64,000 bases of DNA from VBAU01 sp036005185 (GCA_036005185.1 DASYQS010000028.1:1-64000), one strand, 5' to 3'; positions 51,073 through 60,084 are shown, counted from the stretch's first letter. Translations and numbers: made by a program. Notes: generated from the sequence alone by a model not told the origin.

Positions 51073-51498
51073 ATGACACAACATCAAATTAACCTGGTCA
51101 AATCATCTTGGCAGGCAGCAGCTTCAAAGTCTGTATTAGTGGGTGAGTTTTTTTATAGTCGCTTGTTTGAACTTGCTCCTGAAACCAAAGACTTGTTCGG
51201 CGTTACTGTTTTACAACAATCCAACAAATTGGCGGTTATGCTTTCTTATATCATTAATAAACTGGACAAGCTTGATGATATTATTGATGAAGTAGCAAAG
51301 CTAGCCCGTCAACATGTGAGCTATGGTGTAACACCGGAGCATTATGCACTGGGCGGCGGGATTTTTTTATGGTCATTAGAGAAAGTTTTTGGAGATAGCT
51401 GGAATGAGGAACTGAAAGATGCGTGGGAGACATGTTATATCACTTTAACAGATGCTATGATCCAAGCGGCGGATTATTCAAGGCAAGATGCGGCATAA
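51073..51498 (+). CDS. Single-domain globin 2
   Basis: A 141-residue globin, the most divergent of the three. It has the B-helix Tyr in GEFFYSRLFELAPETKDLFG, proximal His in KLARQHVSYGVTPEHY, and GIFLWSLEKVFGDSWNEEL for the G/H region. Compared with globins 1 and 3 the CD corner (TVLQQSNKLAVML) differs, so ligand affinity may differ too. A terminator at 51519-51545 separates it from globin 3, which suggests independent transcription. Confidence 0.9.
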   Translation: MTQHQINLVKSSWQAAASKSVLVGEFFYSRLFELAPETKDLFGVTVLQQSNKLAVMLSYIINKLDKLDDIIDEVAKLARQHVSYGVTPEHYALGGGIFLWSLEKVFGDSWNEELKDAWETCYITLTDAMIQAADYSRQDAA

Positions 51499-51518
51499 TG
51501 GCGGTTAATGGTAAATGA

Positions 51519-51545
51519 AAAGCCCTTGCCTTATGGTGGGGCTTT
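51519..51545 (+). terminator. Terminator after globin 2
   Basis: AAAGCCC (51519-51525) pairs with GGGCTTT (51539-51545), followed by CGTTTTTAC. Confidence 0.7.
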
Positions 51546-51654
51546 CGTTTTTACAAAACAGCATCTCCCTAAGTTTTTACTACGTCTCACTCATTAAAAT
51601 TTCTAAACAGGTAGATGATGAGCCAACTTTGAGGACAGAATGAGAAAACAATTT

Positions 51655-52083
51655 ATGACAGAGAATCAAATAATATTAGTACAGAAGACATGGAAGATAT
51701 TCAGAAGCATTCAGCCCCTATTGGTAGGAGATGTGTTTTACAGCAAGCTCTTTATGGTACAACCGGAATTTAGAAAAATGTTCCCTGTAGCGATGGACGA
51801 ACAATATAGAAAATTGATGGATATGATTAGCATTGTGGTTGCAAGATTGGAACGACTTAATGAGGTTACAGACGAAATTGCCGCATTAGGCAAACGGCAC
51901 GCTGGTTACGGCGTGAAGCCGGAACATTATAAAGTTGTTGGAAAAGCATTGCTTTGGACATTGCAGCAAGGGCTAGGCAGCGACTGGACAAAAGAAGTAG
52001 AAGAAGCGTGGACAAAATGTTATACGATAATGTCTGATGCAATGATTCAAGCGGCAACGGAACATACAAAAAATAAAATCTAA
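51655..52083 (+). CDS. Single-domain globin 3
   Basis: A 142-residue globin from ATG 51655 (MTENQIILVQKTWKIF); an ATG five codons upstream is possible but would add residues absent from the paralogues. It is closest to globin 1: GDVFYSKLFMVQPEFRKMFP, ALGKRHAGYGVKPEHYKVVG with the proximal His, WTLQQGLGSDWTKEVEEAWT and KCYTIMSDAMIQAA. The similarity of 1 and 3, one on each side of kinase pair 2, points to a duplicated globin-kinase-regulator block. Confidence 0.9.
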   Translation: MTENQIILVQKTWKIFRSIQPLLVGDVFYSKLFMVQPEFRKMFPVAMDEQYRKLMDMISIVVARLERLNEVTDEIAALGKRHAGYGVKPEHYKVVGKALLWTLQQGLGSDWTKEVEEAWTKCYTIMSDAMIQAATEHTKNKI

Positions 52084-52314
52084 CTAGACCATAAACGTTG
52101 ATTTTTTTAAACCTTTCTTTTCGGAGTAGACTATATTATTCTTATTACCTGCATTAAAATCACAAGTAAAATGAAAATAAAAGTCTTGCTCTCGGGAGAC
52201 TTTACTGTAGAAAAAAAGATTAAATTATAGAAGCTTTAAAAAGATCTGCATTCTTTTCCGAGATAAAGGAATGCAAGCGATAACAATCGAGCTTAATCCT
52301 AAAAATAATAAACT

Positions 52315-52500
52315 ATGAGTGAGTACGAACAGTTGGCGAAAGAGAAAACAAAAACAAACATGGAAAAACACCTTTACTCGAATGAGAATGCGGATATTAA
52401 TAGTAATGAAATCATAAACCATAAACAAGATGATACCATTGACGATCTTTTGGAAAATAATCTTTATGTGTGGAGCCTTTTGCTTTACACAAAAAAATGA
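52315..52500 (+). CDS. Possible small acidic protein upstream of the acyl-CoA ligase
   Basis: A 61-codon frame (MSEYEQLAKEKTKTNMEKHL to ENNLYVWSLLLYTKK). The TGA overlaps the ATG of the ligase gene at 52497 (ATGA), the usual layout of translationally coupled genes. The product is polar, rich in Asn, Asp, Glu and Lys, with a short hydrophobic end. No family is recognised. The stretch upstream (52084-52314) holds an imperfect hairpin TGCATTC/GAATGCA at 52247-52275 and nothing else I can identify. Confidence 0.3.
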   Translation: MSEYEQLAKEKTKTNMEKHLYSNENADINSNEIINHKQDDTIDDLLENNLYVWSLLLYTKK

Positions 52501-54440
52501 GTAAGTATGTCACTAGCTTACCAGTCTTCGAAATAAGTAATATGAATTATCTGGAACTATATGAAAATAGCATCGCCGAGAAAGAGAAATTTTGGGCGGA
52601 GCAAGCTCAAATGCTGAGTTGGTTTAAAAAGCCTTCGATCATTCTTAATAAAAATGAAAAAGGTTTTTACCAGTGGTTTGCCGATGGCGAAATCAACACG
52701 TGCTATTTATGTCTGGATTTTCATATAAAACAAGGTAGGGGGCAGCAGACGGCATTGATCTATGATTCACCGGTTACAGATACGATCAAAACATATTCAT
52801 ATTCGACGTTGAAAAAAGCAGTTGAAAAGTTTGCAGGAGGTTTGAAAAATTTAGGCATTCAAAAAGGCGATACGGTTGTGATCTATATGCCGGTTATTCC
52901 TGAAACCGCTATTGCTATGCTGGCTTGTGCAAGAATTGGAGCTATTCATTCCGTAGTTTTTGGAGGTTTTGCGCCGCATGAACTAAGTATGCGGATCGAT
53001 GACGCGCAGCCTAAAGCTGTTATTTCTGCATCCTACGGTATCGAAATTGACAAGATCATTCCGTACAAACCCTTGGTTGATGAAGCAATCAAGGAAGCCA
53101 GACATAAACCTGCTTATAAAATTTATTTTCAGCGCCAGCAAAACTATGATGTGTTGAATGGAAAGGATGAGTTGGATTACTTGGATGTGATGAAGAATGC
53201 AATCGCAGCAGATTGTGTGTCGTTGCGTTCAACAGATCCGCTCTATATTCTTTATACTTCAGGCACTACTGGTAAACCGAAAGGTATTGTGAGAGATCAT
53301 GGAGGGCATGCTACTGCTCTTAAGCTCAGCATGAAATATTTTTACAACATGAGCCCTGGCGATGTCTTTTGGGCCGCCAGTGATGTTGGCTGGGCAGTAG
53401 GCCATTCCTATATGATTTATGGGCCGCTCATTCATGGATGTACAACTATTATGTATGAAGGCAAGCCCGTAAAAACTCCGGATGCAGGAGCTTTTTGGAG
53501 GATAATTGAGCAACACAAAGTAAGGAGCTTATTCACTGCTCCGACAGCTATACGCGCAATAAAAAAAGAAGATCCCGAAGGGAAATTTTTAAAACAGTAC
53601 GACCTGAAACATTTTGATACTTTATTTCTTGCAGGCGAACGGTGCGATCCTCCAACCTGGCATTGGATAAAAGATTTATTACAACGACCGGTTATTGATC
53701 ATTGGTGGCAAACAGAAAGCGGATGGCCGATGTTGGGCCTTATGACTGGAGTAGAACAATTAACTCCTAAAGCTGGCTCCGCCGGATTACCTGTATGTGG
53801 ATTCGATATACAAATTCTTTCCGAAGATGGTGAACAGCTTGAAAAAAGCAAAGAGGGCCTTGTTGCCATAAAGCTGCCCTTGCCTCCGGGGTGTTTGCCT
53901 ACTCTATGGAAAAATGATGAAAGATTTATTAAGGGATACCTTGAACGTTTCCCGGGTTATTATTTAACCGGTGATGGAGGATATAAAGATAATGATGGGT
54001 ACTTCTATATTATGGGTCGAGTGGATGACGTGATCAATGTTTCAGGACATCGCCTGAGCACGGGTGAAATGGAAGAGTTGGTTGCAACACATGAAGCTGT
54101 TGCTGAGTGTGCTGTTGTTGGCATTGCTGACGACTTGCGAGGACAACGACCCGTTGCATTGGTGTTATTAAAAGATGGAGTAAGCATTGAAGAAGAAAAA
54201 CTAGAGGCGGAGCTTGTCGATTTTATTCGAAAAAAAATCGGAGCACTCGCTTGTTTCAAAAATGCAGTCATTGTAAAAAGATTGCCCAAGACCCGCTCTG
54301 GCAAAATCTTGCGTAAAACAATTCGCAATATTGCCGATGGAGTAGAATATGCAATGCCCTCAACTATCGATGATCCGGTTATTCTTACTGAGATATCAGA
54401 AAAATTAAGAGAAAGAAAAATAGGCTTGGCTTTTCAGTAG
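52497..54440 (+). CDS. Acyl-CoA ligase, propionyl-CoA synthetase (PrpE) like
   Basis: A 647-residue AMP-forming ligase that activates a short-chain acid, probably propionate, to its CoA thioester. The start could be ATG 52497 or, with a more typical N-terminus (MNYLELYENSIAEKEKFWAE), ATG 52542. Motifs are the P-loop YTSGTTGKPKGIVRDHGGH, FTAPTAIRAIKKEDPEGK, DHWWQTESGWPM, YLTGDGGYKDNDGYFYIMGR and the catalytic Lys in KTRSGKILRKTIRNIADG, which is also the usual acetylation-control site. VRDHGGH and the APTAIRAI phrase favour PrpE over acetyl-CoA synthetase. A cobalamin-binding mutase subunit at 59677 would fit propionate metabolism but is not in the same operon. Confidence 0.9.
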   Translation: MSKYVTSLPVFEISNMNYLELYENSIAEKEKFWAEQAQMLSWFKKPSIILNKNEKGFYQWFADGEINTCYLCLDFHIKQGRGQQTALIYDSPVTDTIKTYSYSTLKKAVEKFAGGLKNLGIQKGDTVVIYMPVIPETAIAMLACARIGAIHSVVFGGFAPHELSMRIDDAQPKAVISASYGIEIDKIIPYKPLVDEAIKEARHKPAYKIYFQRQQNYDVLNGKDELDYLDVMKNAIAADCVSLRSTDPLYILYTSGTTGKPKGIVRDHGGHATALKLSMKYFYNMSPGDVFWAASDVGWAVGHSYMIYGPLIHGCTTIMYEGKPVKTPDAGAFWRIIEQHKVRSLFTAPTAIRAIKKEDPEGKFLKQYDLKHFDTLFLAGERCDPPTWHWIKDLLQRPVIDHWWQTESGWPMLGLMTGVEQLTPKAGSAGLPVCGFDIQILSEDGEQLEKSKEGLVAIKLPLPPGCLPTLWKNDERFIKGYLERFPGYYLTGDGGYKDNDGYFYIMGRVDDVINVSGHRLSTGEMEELVATHEAVAECAVVGIADDLRGQRPVALVLLKDGVSIEEEKLEAELVDFIRKKIGALACFKNAVIVKRLPKTRSGKILRKTIRNIADGVEYAMPSTIDDPVILTEISEKLRERKIGLAFQ

Positions 54441-54480
54441 CTAATGCCAATACATAAAATATAGAAGTTAAAAAAGGGAA

Positions 54481-54996
54481 ATGGAATTTATGAAAACATC
54501 ATCTGACAACAAATTAATTGCCACACGGTTTCTTGAGCTTGTTAGTGAAGGCAAAGTCGAAGAAATTTTCGAAGTGATTTCTCCATCATGGAAAATGAAT
54601 ATAGGATTAGGAAAAGCAGAGATTCCGATAGGCCATGATGGTATGAAGAAACTTTTTGAAAGCTTTGGAGAAATTGAACAAGAGTGGATCATTGATGATG
54701 TAATTGCCGAAGGAAATAAAGTAGTGGTGCGTGCAACCAACAATTGCATGCAGCAGAGTTTTTTGGGCGTGCCAAGCCATGGCAAGCGCCAAACTTTTAC
54801 GGCCACATTTATTCATCATATTGTTGATGGCAGAATTCAGGAAACTTGGCGAAATGCAGATGACCTTGGAAGAATTTTTCAACTTGGGGCAGAGATTAAA
54901 CCGCAGAAGACCATTAAGGGAGATAAAGGCTATGAGAGGAAAATCTGCTGGTGGAAATATATTTTTCAGGCATTTTGGTGGAAGAGGTCATATTAG
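54481..54996 (+). CDS. SnoaL-like / ester-cyclase family protein
   Basis: A 171-residue protein; ATG 54490 is an alternative start. The cone-like NTF2 fold of the SnoaL polyketide-cyclase type is suggested by NKLIATRFLELVSEGKVEEI, IPIGHDGMKKLFESF, IAEGNKVVVRATNNCMQQ, GVPSHGKRQTFTATFIHHIV and DGRIQETWRNADDLGRIFQL. A basic, Trp-rich tail of about 35 residues (KICWWKYIFQAFWWKRSY) follows the domain and is not typical. It lies 40 bases after the ligase gene and before kinase 3. Substrate unknown. Confidence 0.8.
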   Translation: MEFMKTSSDNKLIATRFLELVSEGKVEEIFEVISPSWKMNIGLGKAEIPIGHDGMKKLFESFGEIEQEWIIDDVIAEGNKVVVRATNNCMQQSFLGVPSHGKRQTFTATFIHHIVDGRIQETWRNADDLGRIFQLGAEIKPQKTIKGDKGYERKICWWKYIFQAFWWKRSY

Positions 54997-55121
54997 TAAT
55001 ATTTAACTATCTCTGATTTTCTCTACGTTTCATTTTGATTTTTCAGCGCTTCGTTTGTTATCAGCTGCACCCCGACGAATTGCATTTTGACTTCATCGGT
55101 TTTGTTGGTAATTTGAAACAG

Positions 55122-58100
55122 ATGAAAAACATAGCCAAAATAGTTTTGTTTATTTTAAACATAACCTATGCTTATGGCTGTTTTGCGCAAACACCTTCTT
55201 TTAATTTTCACCATATCACTACTTCGAACGGCCTTTGTGATGGCGTAGTCCGTGCTATTGGTCAGGATCGGTACGGATATATTTGGATAGCTACATTAAG
55301 CGGGCTTAATCGATACAACGGATATACAGTTAAACAATATCAAAATATTCCCGGTGATAGTTTGAGCATGCCACCTGGTTTAATTCGTTCCATTTTGGGC
55401 GATATGGCAGGCAATTTATGGATTGGAACAAGTAATGGCCTCTATAAGTTTGATTACTCGAATTCGCAATTCAATCGCGTAAAGGATGCTAATAATTTTT
55501 CTGTTCTAAAAATAATTGAGTACGGAAAAGACATCATTTACCTTGCCACAAATCGAGGGCTGGCAAGATTTACTCCATCCACAGAAAAAATACTTTTTTA
55601 TCGCAACAGCGCCGATATTTTGCACCAGCGACTGTTAGGTTTCGGCATGAATGACCTTTTTCTCTACAAACAATCACTATACGTTGCTTCGGACACAGGT
55701 CTGGTGATCTTTGATATAAAAACCCAAAGTACTAAGCTAACTCAATTGAAGCCAGTAAAGGATAAAAGTATTAATAGGGTTGCTGTGGACACACATGGTA
55801 ATATTTGGGCTAGCTATGGTTTTATTGGCGAGTTGTTACTTAAATGTGATTCTTCCTTTGCGAACTATCAGGTTTTCGACGATTTCTATTATACGTCACA
55901 AAATCTTTTAGACAATACTATCGCCAACTTTTTTATAGATAATAAACAAAGGCTGTGGATTGTAACTAGCTTCAAGGGGTTAGCGCTGTATGATGAAAAA
56001 AACAATCAATTCATTCGTTACGCAAACGATCCTTTACAATCTTCGAGCCTTAGCTCCAATCAGTATGTAATTATCTTTCAGGACAAGCAGGGATTTATCT
56101 GGCTTGGCAGCGAAGGCTACGGAGTTGATTATTTCCATCCCGATAAAAGTTTTTTAAAAATCATTGCACCTCTTACGCAACAGGAATCTCTGTTGCCTTC
56201 ACTTTGGGCAAGGGCAATCACAGAAGATAAAGAAGGCAATTTTTGGTTTGGATGGGGTGGAGCATTAACACGGCAACGGGAAAATGATAGCTCATTTAGA
56301 ATATGGAAAAATGTAAAAAACAAGCCAAAGGAGATTCACTATAATTCTATACGCTCTTTGTTATGTGATGACAAGGGTAATGTTTGGGTAGGAACCGCCA
56401 ATGGCGTAAATCGTTATAACAAGGCTACTGGCAAAATGGATTTCTTCGATGAAAAAGATTCATTGCCAATAAGCTTTTATTGGTGCATATTTCAAGACAG
56501 TAAAAAAACTATTTGGTTTGGCAACAGGGGTAGCTTTTATTATTATGATACAGTTGAAAAAAAAATTCATACGGCAGCCAATCACCCTGTTTTGTCTCAA
56601 TTTAAGAATGAGGGCGTTCGGTGTATGATGGAAGATAGCAAGCGGCGACTTTGGTTTGGCATGAATGGTTCCGGCTTGATCATGTATGATCCGCAAAAGC
56701 AAATCGTCAAGCGTTGGCGCCGAAATGAAGCAAATGATACCACCCTTTTGGGAAATATCATTACTTCCATTGCAGAAGATAAAAAGGGGATAATTTGGGT
56801 AAGTTCTTTTATCGGATTGGTTTCTTATGATCCCCAAATAGATCGATTTACCCAATACATTCAGAAAAATGGATTGCCCTCCGTTAAAACCTCTTGCCTT
56901 ATTGTGGACAATAAGAACCGATTGTGGATTGGCAGCACCGCTGGCTTGTTGATGCTTGACAGCAGTCGTCAACACTTCTCAACCTTCGATATGGAAGATG
57001 GACTTCCTACCTTGGAGTTCAACGATCAGGTGGCTTATAAAATGAAAGATGGCCGTTTTGTGTTTCCCTCCTTGAAAGGGTTTGTTGCATTTGATCCAAA
57101 TAGTTATAAAGAGAATATAAGATCGCCGGAATTATACCTTTCAGGTTTTAAAGTTCATAATCTTGAGTTTGCAGACAAAGTCAATTATGAAGATCTTAAA
57201 AAATTAAATCTTCGATATAATGAAAATTTCTTTTCCATCGAATTGTCTGCATTGAATTACGCTAACCCCCAGCAAACATGGTATGCTTATAAGCTTGAGC
57301 CCTTTGATAAGGATTGGATCTATACGAAACAGCGGATAGTGAATTATACAAATGTACCTGGCGGGCATTATGTTTTTTATTATAAAGCCACCACAGATCC
57401 CAACAATTGGCAAGTGCCTGAAAAATTTTTGAATATATCAGTTGGTACCGTTTTTTACAAAACAGCTTGGTTTTTGGTAATCGCTATTTTTTTAGTAGTC
57501 AGTTTGTCTTTTTGGTTATATAATAAGCGGATTGAGCATAAGGAAAAGATATATTCTTTGCAAAATAAAGCGCAGATACTGGAAAAAGAGAAAGCTTTGG
57601 TGCAATATGAAAGCCTTAAGCAGCAACTCAATCCGCATTTTCTTTTTAATTCTCTTACGTCTTTAGGTAGTCTGATTCAACAGGATCAAAAACTTGCAAA
57701 ACAATTTTTGGATCAGATGTCAAAAATTTACCGGTATATTCTTACAAGCAGGGACAGTGAGCTGGTTCCATTAATAGAAGATATAAAATTAGTTCAGGTT
57801 TATACGCAATTACAGCAAACCAGGTTTCAAAAAGGTTTGCTTGTAAATATTGACGTGGATGAAGATGATCATTACAAAAAAATTGTACCGGTAACGCTAC
57901 AGAACCTCATCGAAAATGCCATCAAGCACAATATTATTGACATAGATACTCCTTTGGTGATCGATATTTTTGTTGAGGATAGTTATCTCATTGTTCGAAA
58001 CAATTTGCAAAAAAAGAACTCTGTTCAAACAAGTAATAAACAAGGTTTGAACAACATGAAATCCCTTTACCGCTATCTTAACCACCGACCGATGATAATA

Positions 58101-58145
58101 AAAGAAAATGAACTTTTTTTTACTGTTAAAATTCCATTGATATGA
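55122..58145 (+). CDS. Propeller-type sensor histidine kinase 3 (LytS type)
   Basis: From ATG 55122 (signal peptide MKNIAKIVLFILNITYAYG, ending FAQ) the protein has 1007 residues; the frame opens at 55035. The layout equals kinase 2: propeller (about 25-680, GLCDGVVRAIGQDRYGYIWI), Y_Y_Y domain (YAYKLEPFDKDWIYTKQR), one membrane helix (about 785-805) and a His_kinase domain with QLNPHFLFNSLTS (His about 839) and LQNLIENAIKHN. A VRNNLQ box replaces the canonical DNGxG. The cytoplasmic half is much closer to kinase 2 than the propeller is, as expected for paralogues with different ligands. Confidence 0.9.
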   Translation: MKNIAKIVLFILNITYAYGCFAQTPSFNFHHITTSNGLCDGVVRAIGQDRYGYIWIATLSGLNRYNGYTVKQYQNIPGDSLSMPPGLIRSILGDMAGNLWIGTSNGLYKFDYSNSQFNRVKDANNFSVLKIIEYGKDIIYLATNRGLARFTPSTEKILFYRNSADILHQRLLGFGMNDLFLYKQSLYVASDTGLVIFDIKTQSTKLTQLKPVKDKSINRVAVDTHGNIWASYGFIGELLLKCDSSFANYQVFDDFYYTSQNLLDNTIANFFIDNKQRLWIVTSFKGLALYDEKNNQFIRYANDPLQSSSLSSNQYVIIFQDKQGFIWLGSEGYGVDYFHPDKSFLKIIAPLTQQESLLPSLWARAITEDKEGNFWFGWGGALTRQRENDSSFRIWKNVKNKPKEIHYNSIRSLLCDDKGNVWVGTANGVNRYNKATGKMDFFDEKDSLPISFYWCIFQDSKKTIWFGNRGSFYYYDTVEKKIHTAANHPVLSQFKNEGVRCMMEDSKRRLWFGMNGSGLIMYDPQKQIVKRWRRNEANDTTLLGNIITSIAEDKKGIIWVSSFIGLVSYDPQIDRFTQYIQKNGLPSVKTSCLIVDNKNRLWIGSTAGLLMLDSSRQHFSTFDMEDGLPTLEFNDQVAYKMKDGRFVFPSLKGFVAFDPNSYKENIRSPELYLSGFKVHNLEFADKVNYEDLKKLNLRYNENFFSIELSALNYANPQQTWYAYKLEPFDKDWIYTKQRIVNYTNVPGGHYVFYYKATTDPNNWQVPEKFLNISVGTVFYKTAWFLVIAIFLVVSLSFWLYNKRIEHKEKIYSLQNKAQILEKEKALVQYESLKQQLNPHFLFNSLTSLGSLIQQDQKLAKQFLDQMSKIYRYILTSRDSELVPLIEDIKLVQVYTQLQQTRFQKGLLVNIDVDEDDHYKKIVPVTLQNLIENAIKHNIIDIDTPLVIDIFVEDSYLIVRNNLQKKNSVQTSNKQGLNNMKSLYRYLNHRPMIIKENELFFTVKIPLI

Positions 58146-58147
58146 AC

Positions 58148-58182
58148 GCGGCCTCTCCCAAACCCTCTCCAAGAGAGAGGGC
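58148..58182 (+). repeat. GC-rich palindrome between kinase 3 and regulator 3
   Basis: CCTCTCCCAAAC then CCCTCTC (58163-58169), loop CAAGA, GAGAGGG (58175-58181). The matching element at 46718 has CCCTTTC, still pairing through a G-U. The position relative to the genes is the same. Confidence 0.6.
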
Positions 58183-58232
58183 TTACGTACCTTCTAAGAA
58201 TTTGGAATTTTTTATCTATTAAATTTTTAAAA

Positions 58233-59003
58233 ATGAACGCAGTTATTATTGAAGACGAAAACCTGATAGCAAAAGAATTGCAACTCAAAATTGCTGAGGT
58301 GGCTCCCGATGTAAAAATCAGCAGCGTTTTGCCGAGTTTAAAAACCAGCTATAAATGGTTTATGGAAAATGCAGAGCCTGATCTTTTGTTTGCGGATATT
58401 CAGCTATGCGATGGGGTAAGCTTTGAAATATTTGAGCGTTATGAGCTAAAATGTCCCGTAATCTTTACTACAGCCTACGATGAATATGCCATCAAGGCTT
58501 TCAAAGTAAATGGGGTTGATTATTTATTGAAACCTATTGATAAAGATGATCTGAGAAGAGCAATTGATAAATCGAGAGCGATCATAGAAAGTAAAAGTCA
58601 TTACCCAAAGGACATACAGCAATTATTGCAGATGGTTACCAACCCTAATCTTGTTGTGAATAATTATAAAGAAAAATTTATTGTAAAAGTAAAGCATCAA
58701 TGGGTTCCAATTTATACAAAAGATATTGCTTGCTTTTACCGCGACAACTTGAATTATCTTATTACAGTTAACGGAGAAAAGCATATACTTGATTTCACTA
58801 CGCTGGATGAAGTAGAAGAATTGTTAGACCCTAAAATTTTTTACAGGGCCAACAGGCAAACGATCATTCACATAGATTTCATACAAAGCATCAAACCTCA
58901 GGAAAATCAAAAACTGGTTCTTACGTTGAAGCCACCTTTGAAAATGGAGTTGGATATAAGCAGGGAAAAAGCACCGGGATTTAAGAAATGGTTTGACAGA
59001 TAA
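58233..59003 (+). CDS. LytTR-family response regulator 3
   Basis: A 256-residue regulator closely related to regulator 2. The receiver domain has EDE (7-9), D55 in LLFADIQLCDG, FTTAYDEYAIKAFKVNGVDY and the Lys in LLKPIDKDD. The LytTR domain has FYRDNLNYLITVNGEKHILD and FYRANRQTIIHIDFIQSIKP. It partners kinase 3. The stop codon lies one base before the end of the convergent nucleotidyltransferase pseudogene. Confidence 0.95.
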   Translation: MNAVIIEDENLIAKELQLKIAEVAPDVKISSVLPSLKTSYKWFMENAEPDLLFADIQLCDGVSFEIFERYELKCPVIFTTAYDEYAIKAFKVNGVDYLLKPIDKDDLRRAIDKSRAIIESKSHYPKDIQQLLQMVTNPNLVVNNYKEKFIVKVKHQWVPIYTKDIACFYRDNLNYLITVNGEKHILDFTTLDEVEELLDPKIFYRANRQTIIHIDFIQSIKPQENQKLVLTLKPPLKMELDISREKAPGFKKWFDR

Positions 59004-59004
59004 A

Positions 59005-59482
59005 TCAACCCTTTTTTAAATTTCTTAACTCCTCAAGACGAGTAATATCCCATAAATCTTTTGGCCTGGATGAACGGAGTTTGATATCTTTTAGAAAATT
59101 ATAAGGAACAAATATTAGATCAACATCTTCACCCACAGAGTGTATTATCATTTCTTTTTCTGCACGTCAAACGAAACGTTTTTATGAACGATTGTCAGGA
59201 TATCAATTACATGAGACCTTGCTCCCAATGTTATCATAAAATAATTTGTAAAATCCTCCTCCTTTAGATATGATATTTCGCCCTCAGTATATTTCATACA
59301 GAGGAGAGTATTTAAAAAGGCAATTTTGTTTTCATTCGTAGGAGAATCCAAATATCCAAATCCTCAGTAGCGCGGTGGTAGCCATAATAATTCACAGCAT
59401 AACCCCCAATACACATATAATGAAGCTTATTCTTTTTTGCGCATTTCAAAAAAAGGATGAACTCAGGGTGTTCAATATCCAT
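59005..59482 (-). pseudogene. Nucleotidyltransferase-fold gene with two frameshifts
   Basis: From ATG 59482 the frame reads MDIEHPEFILFLKCAKKNKL, then HYMCIGGYAVNYYGYHRATE with DLDIWI, the G-G-x-A-V ... R-x-T-x-D-L-D pattern of Pol-beta-like nucleotidyltransferases (DUF6036 or AbiEii type). The frame shifts near 59351 (apparent loss of four bases) to DSPTNENKIAFLNTLLCMKY. It shifts again near 59155 to AEKEMIIHSVGEDVDLIFVP and RPKDLWDITRLEELRNLKKG, ending at TGA 59005. With both corrections a protein of about 160 residues is restored. Such genes are often found in two-gene toxin-antitoxin-like pairs. Confidence 0.75.
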
Positions 59483-59667
59483 TTGCGAAATATTTTTTTT
59501 TGGATTTTGATTTCTTTTGGAGAAGGGTCGGTAAAATTTTTATAAATTTTTTTCTGTAATTCTGCCAGCGATTTGAGTCGCTCTGAGGGAGTTAGAGACA
59601 TAAAATATTCCAAGAAGTAATGCTCCTGTTCTTCAAATGATTTAAATATTTTTATTTCCCTTTTCAT
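59446..59667 (-). CDS. Small partner protein upstream of the nucleotidyltransferase
   Basis: A 73-residue protein, MKREIKIFKSFEEQEHYFLE to FFMSLTPSERLKSLAEL-like helix (YFMSLTPSERLKSLAELQKK). This type of short helical protein regularly precedes nucleotidyltransferase genes in Bacteroidota and may be the antitoxin or accessory half of the pair. Its last codons (KIQKKIFRKWILNTLSSSFF) follow a run of nine A bases and overlap the partner's start in another frame, so the original ending may have been altered by a slip in that run. Confidence 0.55.
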   Translation of the reverse strand: MKREIKIFKSFEEQEHYFLEYFMSLTPSERLKSLAELQKKIYKNFTDPSPKEIKIQKKIFRKWILNTLSSSFF

Positions 59668-59676
59668 TATGCAAAT

Positions 59677-60084
59677 TTAAAAATTCCTGTTCTTCTTTAC
59701 CCATTGTTTTATATAATCAGCAATTTCAGAAGTAGGGGCGCCCGGAGCAAACAAATTGCCTACACCCATTGATTGCAATTTTTTCATATCCTCATCAGGT
59801 ATGATTCCGCCGCCGGTGAGCAATACGTCGTTCATTTCCTTTTCTTTCATTAATTGTAAAACTTTTGGAAATACAGTCATGTGGGCACCGCTGAGAATGC
59901 TGATGCCGATGGCATCCACATCTTCTTGTAGGGCTGCGTTCACTACCATTTCGGGAGTTTGACGCAGGCCTGTGTAGATCACTTCCATACCTGCATCACG
60001 TAAAGCAGTAGCAATTATTTTTGCACCACGGTCATGACCATCAAGACCAACTTTGGCAACTAAAACTCTGATGGGTCTGTTCAT
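59677..60084 (-). CDS. Cobalamin-binding subunit, methylmalonyl-CoA mutase C-terminal type
   Basis: A 135-residue B12-binding domain protein. The start is ATG 60084 (MNRPIRVLVAKVGLDGHDRG), which removes an unlikely 17-residue extension overlapping the glycosyltransferase gene. The cobalamin-ligand motif is DGHDRG, followed by VDAIGISILSGAHMTVFPKV and LTGGGIIPDEDMKKLQSMGV, the normal Rossmann-type fold. It corresponds to the C-terminal domain of methylmalonyl-CoA mutase and would need a separate catalytic subunit encoded elsewhere. It starts 41 bases after the stop of the upstream glycosyltransferase gene on the same strand. Confidence 0.92.
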   Translation of the reverse strand: MNRPIRVLVAKVGLDGHDRGAKIIATALRDAGMEVIYTGLRQTPEMVVNAALQEDVDAIGISILSGAHMTVFPKVLQLMKEKEMNDVLLTGGGIIPDEDMKKLQSMGVGNLFAPGAPTSEIADYIKQWVKKNRNF

